Assembly (NCBI RefSeq): GCF_020921035.1
Contig: NC_063151.1
Location: 7,750,001 to 7,814,000, forward strand
Reading direction: 5' to 3'
DNA from: Rhodamnia argentea
Taxonomy: Eukaryota > Streptophyta > Magnoliopsida > Myrtales > Myrtaceae
DNA: 64,000 nt
Part shown: positions 37,908 through 50,814 of the stretch, piece after piece
How the letters are laid out: each line of letters begins with the position of its first letter
How positions within the stretch are numbered: the stretch's first letter is position 1
Program-made: the position numbers and the translations under genes
The notes under the pieces: generated by a model
Seen by the model: the letters and a program-made list of their open reading frames with translations, nothing else
Told to the model about the DNA's origin: nothing
Database searches by the model: none

Positions 37908-39949
37908 TCACTCAGACCCTACATCCACCTGAACTGAACTCTCATGAATTAGTGGAAACTCTACAGGCATCTGAACTGGACTCACATAAATTTGCCGATT
38001 TCCTCCATGAATTGCATTGTTGTGCGTCATCGACTCTCTCAACACTTCCCTAGCTCCAGGGTAGAACCTGAACTTGAAGGTAATGCAAAGCCCCAGAGGA
38101 AAGGGTTCATCACATCTCTGACCATCTCCACGCTTGTTGTGATATCCTGGATAATTCTTGCTTTTAAAAGCTGTCTGATCAATCAATTTCAGAGAATTCC
38201 AAGATGCAAGTTCCTCCAGCTTCCAATGGCAAAATGGTGCTTTGGTCTTGTGACTTACATGTACTTCACCAGCAGCACGAAGCATTTGGCTTGCATTGTG
38301 AAAGAAGCCACGCATAAGTTCCCTATGCATGCTGTATATGAACAATCACAATTAAACACATCAATACCCGTGCACGCTTTGTTTCCCGAGGAGTATTTTC
38401 AGGATTAGGCACATATGATCCTAAAAAATGTATGTCGATCTCCATCTACTATAGAAGGCAAAACTCCGCCATCAAATTTTCAAAGGCATGGAAGGGGAAA
38501 ACTCTACCATGATGACTCTGCAAATTATCCAACTCACCTGAAATCCTTTTCTTCTTCTAGATTTCCATCCAATCAGTGCTCTGAAGGGATACCGAGCATT
38601 TTAAAATATGGAATAGTATTGCAATAGAGAGCCCATTGCTGATACTAATCTCAGAAAAAAATAAGTACTATACATGTCTTTTCATATAAAGAGAAAAGAA
38701 AAGAAAGAAAATGTCGTGCTGCAGCAAAGTTAGAATATGATGATGCATTACCCTCACTGTAGATAGAAGGATATAGTACGATAATAGTCTAATAGACTAT
38801 ACATAATCATGGAGAAACATGAGGCACCTTACTTGATTAACTGCACGTTGTCTTCCTTTCCCTTGAACCCCGCGTGAGGGAAGTTGAAGATGATTCGATC
38901 AAATTTCCGCACTCTCAAATCTGCATGGAGTTTCATTCTGGTGGCATCCACTCCATGCAACAAGGAAGCTCCCAGCTTCTTTAACTTCCCCAAATTTGAT
39001 TTTGCTTTCTTGTACTTCTTGATCAAGTCATCTGTCGAGTATGACACAAGCTTATGAGTTAAAAACAATAGCCAGTCCAATTAGTCTTTTTTTCTGAATC
39101 ACATGTTCCTGTCACATAAGGCTACGATGACATAGCGAGACTCGCTTAGTTACAAAAGGAAAAAGAAAGAAAGACATAGCGAGAGCGTAAAGAAAGGGAA
39201 AGAAAACTCTGTTGTGATGCTTATATCAAGTGGCAACCTGAATCATCAGTGCACTTGACATGGCATCGTTGAGACTACTTCCATTCAAAACAAATTGGTG
39301 AATGATTCTATGTCCGCATTTCAGGTAACATAAGACTTCCTTAAGGCCTACCAACTAAGACCAAGCAGAGCCGACATCACAGCATTCATTAGTCTCGGTC
39401 CACACTTCATTCCAGACAAGAAGGTGACTGACGGAAGCAAGAAATTTTTTTCCTGCGACAAAACCCACCTCTTACTCCTTCCACAAAAGAATTGACTTGC
39501 GCATTTCACAAGCACCTAACGCCTAAACAGACCGTCCATACTCAGATAACTTGAGCAGTGCACAAGAAAAGGCGCTTGATCAGTCGATCGCTCACACAAC
39601 ACATGCCCTAGAAAACCGAAAGAGTGGATCGCGCTCGCACATTACATAAACCATGTTCGATACAAGGCAGAATTGTCAAGTGTTATAGAACGTACTACGT
39701 ACCATAAGGATCAAGGGAAGTGGCGATGACATTGGAGGCAGAGCCAAAAGCCGAGGCCAAACTTGACGAGAAAGAGAAGTCTCCTTCGCCCACAAGCAGC
39801 ATCCGATGGTGTGATGAATACTGTTGCAGCCATTTCTTCCTCCATTCCTCTACTTCCTCTTCTCCCTCGTCGTCATTTTCACTTCCGAGCCGCGTCTTTT
39901 CGCTCTCCTCCACCAATGCGGTGAAGCTTTTGTTCCGCACGCAGAGCAT
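37908..39949 (-). CDS. BMT5-like (DUF2431) protein, truncated duplicate (copy B)
   Basis: Three exons: 39949-39703, 39031-38833 and 38331-37908, in phase, giving 289 residues. The whole DUF2431 domain is kept (LLVGEGDFSFSSSLA, FDRIIFNFPHAGF, HKTKAPFCHW). Where copy A reads SEQNYKN, copy B has GAG-TGA, ending the protein before the repeat tail. The frame stays open after the stop down to 37416 (two repeat units, then a conserved end). The ATG aligned with the copy A start runs directly into TAG, so translation should begin at the next in-frame ATG (39947-39949), where copy A has Ile5. It may be a functional domain-only form or an early pseudogene. Confidence 0.72.
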
Positions 39950-40257
39950 TGTCGCCACTACATTAAAGGTGTCTTCTTTTTCTTTGTTTGCTCTCCCTTA
40001 CGTGAAGCCTGAGGATGAACATCGGGAAGGAAAGGAATTCGACTTTGATAAAGAACGCTTGCTTTTTCTTTAATTTACGAAAGTACCACTGATTAGACGT
40101 TAGTTGTTTTTATCAGTTTTGGAACTGCTAGTGCCGCGGGTAGCCGTCCGGGGCCTTGGCCCATTTTTTTGGGCCGTTCCAAGCCCATGACATCAGGCCA
40201 TGAGTTTTTTGGTTGGGCCACATGGACCCATAGGCCCAAAGGTCAAAGTGAAAAATA

Positions 40258-40890
40258 GAAATTTCGAGAGAAACGTATCAAAAAAGTCCTAAACATATTA
40301 TATTCGTGTCAATTCAATCCTAAATCTTTTATTAGTGCCAATTAAATTTTTTGCATTGGTGTTAATTCAATCCTAAGCTTTGTATTGTGTCAATTTAATT
40401 CTAAATCTTTTACATTTGTGCCAATTCACTCCTAAACCTTTTGCATTTACGTTAATTGAGTCAATTCGGTCAATTTTGAACTAAAATTCGTTGATGTGGC
40501 CGTCATTTGTCCTACATGGAATGGCTGGAGCTAACGGGAATTTTTTTTATATTATTTTTATATTCTTAATAATTTTTTTAATGATTGAGAAAAGAAAAAG
40601 AAGAAAAACCAAAATATTTGTTAAAAAATTATTTAACATATTTAAAAATATCAAAAAAATATCCAAGTCGGCGCAAACCATGCCACGTATGACAACCGAC
40701 GTCCATGTCAGCAAATTTTGGATCAAAATTGAACAGATTGACTCAATTAACAAAATTTCAAAAGATTTAGGATTAAATTAACACCAATATAAAAAATTTA
40801 GGACTAAATTGACACCAATAAAAGATTTAGGACTGAATTAACTTCGATGTAATATGTTTATGACTTTTTTAACACTTTTCCCAAAATTTC
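40258..40890. mobile_element. MITE-like element R, complete copy (633 bp)
   Basis: The left end gaaatttcgagagaaacgta, followed by tcaaaaaagtcctaaacat, is inverted at the right end (atgtttatgacttttttaac, then acttttcccaaaatttc). Internal sub-repeats of caattcaatcctaaa type alternate in both orientations. There is no ORF of note. The family resembles the element at 1653-2043. Confidence 0.75.
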
Positions 40891-42025
40891 AGCAGCCCTT
40901 GACCAAACAGCCGGCCGGGTGAGAAAACAAAGGTTCATTTCTATCAACTGGCCTCATTCCTCTCATTTTCCAACATCCTACTTACTACAATAAGATTCCT
41001 ACGCCTCCTCAATCAGACAGACATAGCAAGTTTCACAAGAATCCATCCCCACCTTACAAAAGCCCTGAATACTAGATATGACCTCCAAATAATTTGATAA
41101 TAAGAGCGATTTCATCATCTGGGAAAAATCTGGAGGGCGACAAGCAATTCATGAACTCTTCTCCAACTCCAAGAATTCATGAGTTCTCTAGTCTGATGAT
41201 ATGACACCAGGAATCAAAATGTGAAAGCCGCAGATGCATAAGTAAACATAGACTGACTTGTTCACATCAGAAAGCTCGAAGAAATTGCAGTACCCAGCAT
41301 CTGATACAGACAGGTTTTGTCTGCACATTGCATGGAAATGCTGCACCAAGCAGATCACCAAGCTTGTCATGAAATGCTCACCAACTAAATCTAGTTGGAC
41401 CTAATAAAAGCTCAAATCGGTCACATTCAATCAATGGATGTTTAAATTTCTAGCTCTTTCCAACAGTGCAAAGTTGTTACATCCAGACCATTACTGAACC
41501 TGAAGTAGGTGTGACAAAGCTACCAGATTCCTTCTACAAACACTAGGGTACATCTGCCCTTCCAGTATCAGGATATTCAAAAGACAAGATGTAGCCACGA
41601 TAAATCTACAGTGTGAGCAAATTTTTTTAGGAGAACCTGGGTTACACCTTGAATAAGCAAAGATTGCCTGAATAATGTACAACAGACACAAATCAGTTTT
41701 GCCCTCTGACTTGACTTCAAAATATTCCCCTTCCCCAAAAGGGACTCGACAAAACTGACATTGTGAAGCAAGGGAATGCCGTAGAGATGACCTAAATTTA
41801 TTTACACGACAACAGAAGAGAGCAGTTGCTCAACTTCAGGACCTCAATTTCATTCACCTCATCCTTGATGAGTTATGACAGGTTGGCTGGTCAAACATAA
41901 CATGCTTTGGGTACATCAGACACATCACCATATTCTCTGCCAATGAAATCCTGGTCCTGTGAAATCTCAGCTCCGAGGAGCATAGAAAGAACTTGGCCAA
42001 TTCTACGCTATGCTTGGTCAGCCAT
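40891..42025. other. Probable 3' UTR / intergenic of the J-domain gene
   Basis: No coding frame recognised on either strand. Confidence 0.4.
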
Positions 42026-45000
42026 TCATGATGAAGCTCTTCTCCATTGCTTCTTACCCTTCAACTGGTGCAACTTGAATGGACTCCAGCTCTTCCTGCG
42101 TTTGGAAGTCTCACAGAAGAGGCCAGAGGCCAGGGCTTGTTGAAGCCATAACTCGAATTCTTCCTCTTCATCCATCATCTCCGCATCCAGATCCCATGGA
42201 TACCTACTTGAGTTAGATCTCTGTGTCTTCCTTTCCAAGCCAACCATATTCACATGGAAGCTTGGACGATGAGTGTTGGGCCGACAAGCCATACCCTGCA
42301 TGGATACAACTGATGAGGACCACAGTGAAATGCCCTTCCAAAAGACTCATACAACATCGTTGGGCATTCGAGATACAATTATAAGGATGATTGAAATCCA
42401 TCAAAAGCAAAAAGGAAAAAAAAATCAACTCAGAACAACCAAGGTGTTTCTTGCTACTTGGCAAATTATAGAAACAGATTTTATGGAGGCAAATGCTGAA
42501 ATGGAGAATCCTAATTATTATGATCTGCCAAGGAGCTTATTATAAGGATTAGAACAAGAAAGTGTCCGGGATTACAAAGATAACCATTTTGATCTTCGTC
42601 CCCCTACTTCGATACATGAATGACTGATGAAAAATGAAAAGGACCCAAAGCAGCACCATCTAACATAACTCGCTTCAGAACCACTCAAGAAGAGGTGCAG
42701 CAAATTAAAAAAATCACATCCAGCTGAATTTCTCAACACTCCCTTGGAAAGGTTAATGACATGAAGAGTCTAAAAGTAGCGGCCAAAATCACTTTCCTAA
42801 AATCAAGCATGTTACTAGAGTTAAAAATATAGGCATATCTTTGACCCATGACAGCAGTTGCACCTTACAGTTCATAAATGCACAAAAATTGAGTTAATAA
42901 GCATTCATCAGTGTTATGCGATGGATACATATCACTGGAACAGTGATACCTTATCCACGCATTTGAGAAATGTCTACTGTTGTTTCTTTTTCACCTAGTT
43001 CTTTTTCCTACTGATGATAAAGCCTTTTCCTTTATTGTTTCAAACTCCTAAAGGATAATAATGTTTAAGAGATATCTATGACACTAGCTTGCCGACGGGT
43101 GAATGAACTAAATGGCAAGGAAGTACTGACCTGGCAGATGGCCCATTCTGACACATCAAAGATCTTGCTTTCGGCACAGACAAAAGCCCGGGGTATTTCC
43201 ACCTGAAGGACAAAAGGAAGCTGCCTCAGTAAAATGACTATACCATCAGAGGAAGCTGCACATCTATACTAAAAAGGAACAATGATTCTGATTTTGTTTT
43301 GCAATGATCGAATGAATTTCCAGTGACCCTGTATCAGTTAGAAAGAATGCTTGATGAATCAATAGGCGAAGAAGTAAACTTTTCTGTGGTAATGACAATG
43401 AATATAGTACACATGGAGATCACACACGTCCAATGCAGTCTGACTCAAGTGGCACACATGTTTTATGGAAATGGGAAAACAATGGGGATAGAGGTCACCC
43501 TCGTGAGTTGTTCAACCAAATATCTAAAATTTCACTAGCTGAGAAAACCAAAAACGCACTTAAAGATAATTATTTCCAGGTTATAAATGAAATGAATTTT
43601 GTTCTGTTGATTTGTTCAAACATTCAGGAAAAAGGACTTTGGGACGTTCTTATTTCAATTGTATATATGAGAAAGGAGGGACAATTTATGATATGACCAA
43701 TACATTCTAGAAAGAAGAGATAGGACAGAAGAAAGACTCATCGGAATTTTATCTTGGGGATTGGGCTATATTGTAAAACACTTCACATAACCAATGCCAG
43801 AAGAACAGTACATAAGTGAGGCCCCACCATATATACACTAATGACCAATGGACAAGGAATAGCACATCAAGTATTTCAGGCCGATTGCAGGCGGGTTACC
43901 TTTTGAGGCCTATTAAAGACCAATGAGCCGTTGTATTCAACCCATCCATCCCCATCTTTGGCTGGATGATGCTGGCAACAATCCTGATACAAGAAAAAGT
44001 AATTCACACAAATTAAGAAATGATGTGCCTTATATGCTTTTTCCTCTTTTTATTTTTTAAGTTGACAGATTTTGCTTTGAGAAAAATTGAAAGGAAAGAA
44101 GCAATGGAGGTAGAGCAAATGAGAAGAGGACCTACCTGACACCATCTAGCATTGGTCTTACTCCTATTGGTACACACCCATACATGAGATTTTCCACACT
44201 TTGTGCACTGTATACGTCTCGACTCCTCAGCACGATAATCCTCATTTTCCTGCTTATTAAATGATGACTGTGTAGCGCGAAGCGAGGATATTTACAAAAT
44301 GAAACACACAAAAAATGCAGAAGCAAAGTGCAAAATCAGATCAGAGAGACAAATACTTAGGCCACAACAGGCGGAACTAACAACAACAAGCATACAAGAG
44401 GCAAGGGTGCACATGCATGGGCAAACACAAGATAGCACTCCCAGAATCGCAGCAAATTTCGCTTGTCATTTGTTCCCCAAACAAACTCCACAGAACACTC
44501 TATCACATGCAAGAGAAAGGGGGGAGTCACAGATATTGATGTAAAATAAGGAGCTAAAGACAATGTGAAATCAAGGGAAGGCATCCGGATTTAGGATAAT
44601 AATGCATAGGCTACGCAAAGCTCAATCAATTGGTAAAACTTAAATCATTTTGAAAACTTCTGCTGACGTTTTCCGCATTATACAGAAATAAAAGCATGGG
44701 GATAAACTCTATTGTGGAAGGTGCTGAAATTCTTATAGAAGCACTATGGCAGAAGTTTCACCTGATGTGAGTGGGACTTTTGACAGACACTCCTACTCCT
44801 GCTTTCTTCCTTCTTCAGTTGCTCATCGTAGTCTCTCTTCTTTGTAGAATCTGAGAGGACCTGTTGAGAAACATCCACTTTGAGAAAATCTGAAGCCCAA
44901 TGGTCTTCGTCTTTCTAGTTTTTCCACGTGGAATAAAATGGAAACTAGCTGACCAGTGCATTAACAAATGCATCACAAAGGGAAATGCTCACCTCATATG

Positions 45001-48000
45001 CACATTGAAGTTTCTTAAATGATTCGCTAGCTCGTGAACTTCCCATGTTTTTATCGGGATGCACAAGCATGGCCTGCAAGTAAACATGTCATGTAGACAA
45101 CAAACACCTCATTAAGCAAAAAGAAGTATGGCAGAACCATTACTAAATGTTAATCAATAACAAACATCTCCAGAAGCTGCATATTAATGCCACATCATTT
45201 TAATGAAGCAGTTGGATTTTTTTATTTTTATTTTGGTTTAAAACAACTAATGGAGTTTACCACCTTGATGGAAGACTAGAGGATAATGATCAAGAGCCTT
45301 ATTTATCATTTCTTCTCCAATAACAGTTCTAGAGCCTAAATTTACATCTTGATTTAGATTCCTAAAATAATTTTGTGTGACATACTAAGTAACAATATAT
45401 GAGAAGCTTCAGAATTATTATACCCTCGTGAATGAGAATTTAAGGACCTCATTATGCCAAGCAGTAGGATAACATAAAAAAGAAAAAGAACATAAATGAT
45501 TCCTACATATCGCCAAAAGAAAGACTAACGATTACATCAACCATGCATTCAGAGTACCCACCTTTTTCCGATATTCCTTTTTCAACATCACAGCATCAAT
45601 TTTCTTGTGACGAGGAAACCCAAGTGCTTCATAATGATCCACACTGTTTAATATCCTATTCATCTCATCTAATGAACTGGTTTCTTCTTGTACCACCTTA
45701 TTTCCAGATAATTCTCTCTGCTTACAAATAAACGATGAGAAAGCAGGCTGTTTGCTAGATGATTTACATGAATGCAACTTCTCAGGCTCTTCATTCAGAG
45801 TAGAGAATTCACATTCTCCAGAGAATTCATCTTCAGTCAGTGTTTCCGACTCTTTCTGCTCTTCGGAGTGCCTTTTCTCAGAAATATTGTCACAACACTG
45901 AAGCAAATATGTCAGCACGTCATTTGAGAAGAACGCAAGGTTGATAGAGATGAAAACACCATGCCATCCAACTCGAACTTTGACACAATAGATGGCGTAA
46001 ATGGTAGCCATCAATATTACCAGACGGGCATGACTGCGGGAGAACAAGTAACCTGCATTTGGGTGTTCCAGAATCTAAACATTAGCATTATAGTCAAAGT
46101 TGGACTTTACTTTTAAAAGTTGAAACAAAAGCAACTTTCAAACTGATTTCCTCGTTATAGTGAATAGTTCGAATATATATACTTGCTAAGGTTCCAATAT
46201 TAGATCCCTATGGTAGCACAATCTATAGCATAACACGATCTACTTCTAGGTAACTGCACTTCTCTTTAAAGTCAGGTAAAAATCATTCTCTTCCTCTGAA
46301 TACGTTGACTAGTACCAAAATTCAAGGGAATTCAGATTGCCTATAGAGTGATGATTTGACTTTCTATTAGAAAAAAAGAAAGAGAGAGGAAATAAGTACA
46401 ATTCAGATTATGTCTACAGTCTACTCAAAATTGGAGCATGTTTAGTACAGCTACAAGATTTTAATTTACAAACACAGTACATCTACAGTGACAACAGTAA
46501 CAATCGTAACAGAAAAGAAGGATGGAGACAACTCAAAGTGAGTAAAAGAAGTCCAGCTGAAAAGACCAAGGAGGGATTCTTCATCAATGAAATAGCTACT
46601 TAAATTAGCAGAGAAAAGCCAAGAGCTACCCACTTTCAGACAAGGTTCTTGCTACAACAGGTAGTAACTAAGATGCTAATCGACATAAAAACAAAGCATC
46701 TTCCATTAAGGAATGGCCCACTAAGTGATTAAGTTCCTCTCTTGAACAAGATAAGTAGCTAATCTATTGGCTAGTGCATACTAGGCTAGCATAATTACCC
46801 AACAGTACATTCCATGCCACCTTCATTGCACACATCTTATTTTAACCTCAATATGCAACTTACTCGAGATTTCCTCCATCTTATTTTTTTTCTCTCCTGA
46901 ACAATGCAGCAGCAGCATCAAATGGAAAGGGCTATTTGGGCCAAGTACAGCAAGAAATTAATATCTAAAACTGCTAATGACTATCCACATGAAAGATGCA
47001 TGAAAAGAGCAGCTGCAAGGATGAATCAAATGACATGGAGTTTTAGCAAGCATCCACTCCGCGTATAAAGCATCTCTAAACAGATGAAGATCCACAAGGA
47101 CGGTATCGAGGAAGCTAAAAAAATCCAATAGACTGATTTCTATGTACATAGAGAAAGAAGCCGACTTATACCTCCTATTATAAACAATGTTCCCGTTATC
47201 CAGAAGTTAGCAAACATCCATAAAATTAAAATAGCAAAGAGTCCTACAATAAACAGCCCAGGAGTAAATCCCAAGTACTTAACCGCAGCTCCAGCAGCTC
47301 CCTGAAAAGTTAAAGGATTGAAAAGGAAAGTCAGTGGCATTTCTCTGAGATACCCAGAAAAGGATAATGAAGCTCACATCGCTTGATAAGATCAGGTATA
47401 CATTCCATCAAGATTTTCTAGGTATAGTTGTTACTGTAAATACATAAACATCATGCACAGACAAGTCTATATTGTCCATTCGATTCCTTTAACTGATTTT
47501 GATAACCAAGCATCGAGATCAGACAGAAATTGCTAATTCAGCATCACGAGGTTGTGTAGAAAGAACGATTCAGATCAGACTCGGAAAGAACATATCATCA
47601 ATGAGTCAACAATCACCACCAAGAAAGCGATCAGGAAATGTAGAAACTGAATTGCAATAAATACATTAAGGAAACAAAAGGGAAACAGCTGACAAAGACA
47701 ATAAAAGTCCAAAAAGATAACATCCACATCAGACGCGCAATAAATCCCACACCGACAGACGCAACAAGAGGAAGAACCTACCATACTTAAAACGACATAA
47801 ATCAAGCAAGGCATTGAAGTGAGGCTAAGGAAGCAACTCCACATGATGACAAGTAGAGAGGCTGAACCAAATCCAATAACGGACTGAACACCCCGGAAGA
47901 AGCAGTTCCTCCAGTAAAGCAACGATAGAAGCAACACCTTCCGAAACTGGGAACACCAACCCCACACCATCGGCCAATGCCTCTCCACAAACACACAGAT

Positions 48001-48102
48001 TCTATCTCTGACGCGCCACATCGCGTTCTTCGCACGCGACAAGGCGTGCTTCTGAGACAGGACCCATTCCCACCCCTGCTTAAACAGCCGTATGTCCTCC
48101 AT
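42026..48102 (-). CDS. Membrane J-domain (DnaJ) protein with Jiv90-like zinc-binding C-terminus
   Basis: Nine exons on the minus strand: 48102-47782, 47301-47172, 46052-45562, 45073-44993, 44860-44762, 44249-44136, 43983-43900, 43202-43131 and 42295-42026, giving 553 residues. The N-terminal third has several hydrophobic segments (e.g. FIVGLFAILILWMFANFW and LVILMATIYAIYCV), suggesting an ER or other membrane anchor. A J-domain lies at about 279-345 with HPD at 319-321, which stimulates Hsp70 ATPase. C389, C392, C411 and C414 with H417/H418 form a zinc-type site (CTKC, then RWCQDCCQHH). This arrangement matches the 'cleavage inducing molecular chaperone' (Jiv90) region of DNAJC14 relatives. 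The C-terminus is acidic (MMDEEEEFELWLQQAL), then basic. The client is unknown. Confidence 0.92.
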
Positions 48103-49300
48103 AGCCCGATCCAGCACTAGAAAGTATATAATCAGCAACTGGGTGTCGGAACTTCGGTAGACCAAGCAAAACCCAGACGATTACAACATCTCAGAAGGGG
48201 AAAACGATCTCCAAAAGCTGGAGGCGAGCTTCATCTCCGAGTGGAGCAAAGCTTATTTAAGATCCAGAGGCCTCCATCTCGAGGGCCGAGTCTGAGCTGC
48301 AGCTGAGAGAGCACCAACTGCATCACAGGAAACCACTGAATTCGATCACGTTCGCTGGAGGGCATTCAACTCGAATTGCTTCCCATGTACGTCACCCGGA
48401 AAGCGGAAAAGGAGGAAAAAGAAGCGCGAGTCAGGGAAGCAGCCCGAGAATCAACCAAATATTCTTCTCCATTCTTGTCTTTTGACTGTAAAAGCCCCCG
48501 CAACGCAGCAAAGCGGAGCCGGGTCTTCTTCTCTTTGGAGCTGGAGAACGAGCCGAGCTGGAGATCAATCTCGGAGAACTCGTGAACCCTAGAGGGAGGG
48601 GGGGGACTCGAGGAGCTGAATCGAGAGAAGCCAATGTGGGTTCTTCTTCGCTGGTTTCGGTTCAGAGAGAGAGAGAGAGAGAGAGAGAAGCCCTCGCGAG
48701 AAGCTCGGGTAGTGTCGTGGTTCAGGGAATGCCCGTGAGGAGAGACAAAAGGCTTCGAAAAGGGGAAGACTGGAGGAGAAGGAGAGAGGAGTGAGGAGGG
48801 TCTGCTTCTCGCGTTTTCGTTTGCAGGGAATCCACTCTTTACATCAGTCGCGTCCTGCTTTCTCGCCTTTGCGCTGCTTTGCTTGCTCCAATGGCTTTTC
48901 GTTTGCGGATTAGGGCGAAAACCGGACAGGGGCCCACACTCTCCTCCTTCCTCTTCCTTTTATTTTTTTTTTTTTGTGTGTGTGTGTTTTTTCTCCTACC
49001 TTAAAGTCTGCTCTCTTCACTCTCTCAACTTCTACTCTGCCGACTCCCACAGCTAAAAATTAAATGTTGATATTTGACTTGTCGTACAGAGCATAGTAAA
49101 TATATTCCAATGGCCTCCTCTCCTTGTTTAAAATAAATACAATAATCCCTAAATTCGTTAAGAATTGAATATGAATTAGGCACACCACACGGGAAATTCG
49201 ATTTTCAACACCACTTGACGTGAACAATCCTGGATCGGGCCATCATATATTTGACTAGTCGGATATCTAATTAGCTGCTCGAGAAATGGCCCCTCGGATA
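48103..49300. promoter_or_regulatory. Upstream region of the J-domain gene, with a (GA)n tract
   Basis: GC-richer than the downstream DNA, as expected for a leader or promoter. A (GA)n run of about 13 units lies at 48664-48689 and a T tract at 48961-48974. Open frames of about 70 codons here show no family signature. Confidence 0.4.
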
Positions 49301-50814
49301 TGCTTTAAAAAAAAAAAAAAAAAAACTCTCTCGTGATCGGGGATGGCGTGTCTTGGGAAGCGGTCTCTCTTGTCGAAGGATTCCTGCTGCCGAGTTCCAG
49401 AAATTCTCTCGATCCATGTGAAATGCATGTCGTGTATGGTTTGGAGTTGAGGTAATTTATCGCAATGTTTAGTATAATCATTGCTACCAGGGTTAGTTGA
49501 TGAGAGAAACGGTATTTATTGGCATCGTCACGGCGATGACGGATCAGAATTTCTCTTGCATTATTTGCTTATGCAAGCCGATGGGATATTTCAGACAAGG
49601 GGAGATGCTTATAATCGTGTAGATACGGCAGGATTAAGGCGCTGGATTTGGCAATTTGGGGTTGACCCAATAAAGAAGAAGAAGAGGAGGAGGAGGAGGA
49701 GGAGTTGGAAGTCACGGCGGTGGGTTGACCGGAGGGAGTGGATGTGAAGGTGGGTTCATTCAGGTGCAGGTATGGTGATGGCAACCACCAAACTTCGACC
49801 CGTTCCGAGGGCCATCTTCCTCATTGGACGAGCGTTCAGAAGAAAACCATATGGAGACGACACCCCGCAAATCATTAGTGGCGATTGAGAAGAATAAAAG
49901 GGTTGGTGGGTCAACCACACAAAAGATCCCAACTTGATCTTCTTCTTCTCTTTTGCCGTTTGCGTGTTGGGTCTGTATGGCACTCCCAATCGCGAACGTC
50001 AGCCGGAATGGTTAAACCCTGAACGGAATGCCGTTTGCACCATACGAGTAAACATCTCGGTTGATCAGCTTCCGAAATGTCCAATTAGGGGTGTCGATGG
50101 GTCGTGGGTCGCGTCTCCATGAAAATCGACCCAACCCGAAACAACATAGGAATGTACTTGACATTCCGACCCAACCCGACCCGGCCCAAAATACTATAGC
50201 CATAACCTAAAGGGGTCAGGTCCAGCCGATACGAGTCGACTTTCATTATCTATTTTTTAAAATTCAAATTATAAGGTTTGATTTGTTTCATGATTTTATT
50301 TTAAAATGATCACCCATACCGCTTAAAAATACAAATGAACGAAAAATATTTTCATCTTTCATGAAAATGTTTACACATAAATTATTGTCAATATAAAAAT
50401 ATTTACTATTGATATAATTGATCAATTTTATGATAAATCATTCATTTTTTACCGAACAAATCTTGTCTAATGAAGCAGAGGAGAAGAGGGAGGAGGAGGG
50501 GGGGGGGGGGGGGGGGGGGGGGTGAGGAGTTGGGGGGGGGGGCCCCCTTTTGAAAACGGCAAAAAGTTAGCTACTCTGTTGAAAGCGGCAATCGACATGC
50601 TAAGCTTTCCTATTCTTCTCTTTATATGCAAATATATGTGTATATATGTTTGTGTGATTTTTACAATTTATTGGTATTGTGTACAATTCCTTCCATTATG
50701 TAATGATTCAACTATTTCTTAATAGTGTAATTTCGCTTTATGTTTTATAGATCTCACTATTTTGCGCACACCACAACATGTGTTCATATTTTCTATTTTC
50801 AAAATGGGAGACTT
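49301..50814. other. Gene-poor stretch with simple repeats and G runs
   Basis: An A run (49302-49324), a purine GAA/GGA tract near 49673-49706, and a segment rich in gacccaacccgac-type motifs at 50094-50190 (a common plant dispersed repeat texture). G runs of 25 (50498-50522) and 11 (50532-50542) bases follow. No gene is seen. Confidence 0.5.
50565..50608. repeat. 44-bp dispersed direct repeat, copy 1
   Basis: agttagctactctgttgaaa and the following 24 bases recur at 53624-53667 with one mismatch. One frame reads LATLLKAAIDMLSF in both copies, so it could be a fragment of coding origin. Confidence 0.85.

Larger units (their letters stand above)
36000..40130. repeat. Tandem segmental duplication, copy B
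   Basis: Direct-orientation counterpart of 29768-34262, holding the second BMT5-like gene. It is followed at 40258 by the complete R element that is truncated in copy A. Confidence 0.93.

Noticed and set aside
48376..48794. Two plus-strand frames of about 70 codons upstream of the J-domain gene
   Set aside because: Low-complexity Arg/Glu-rich translation of purine tracts, with no splice or family support.
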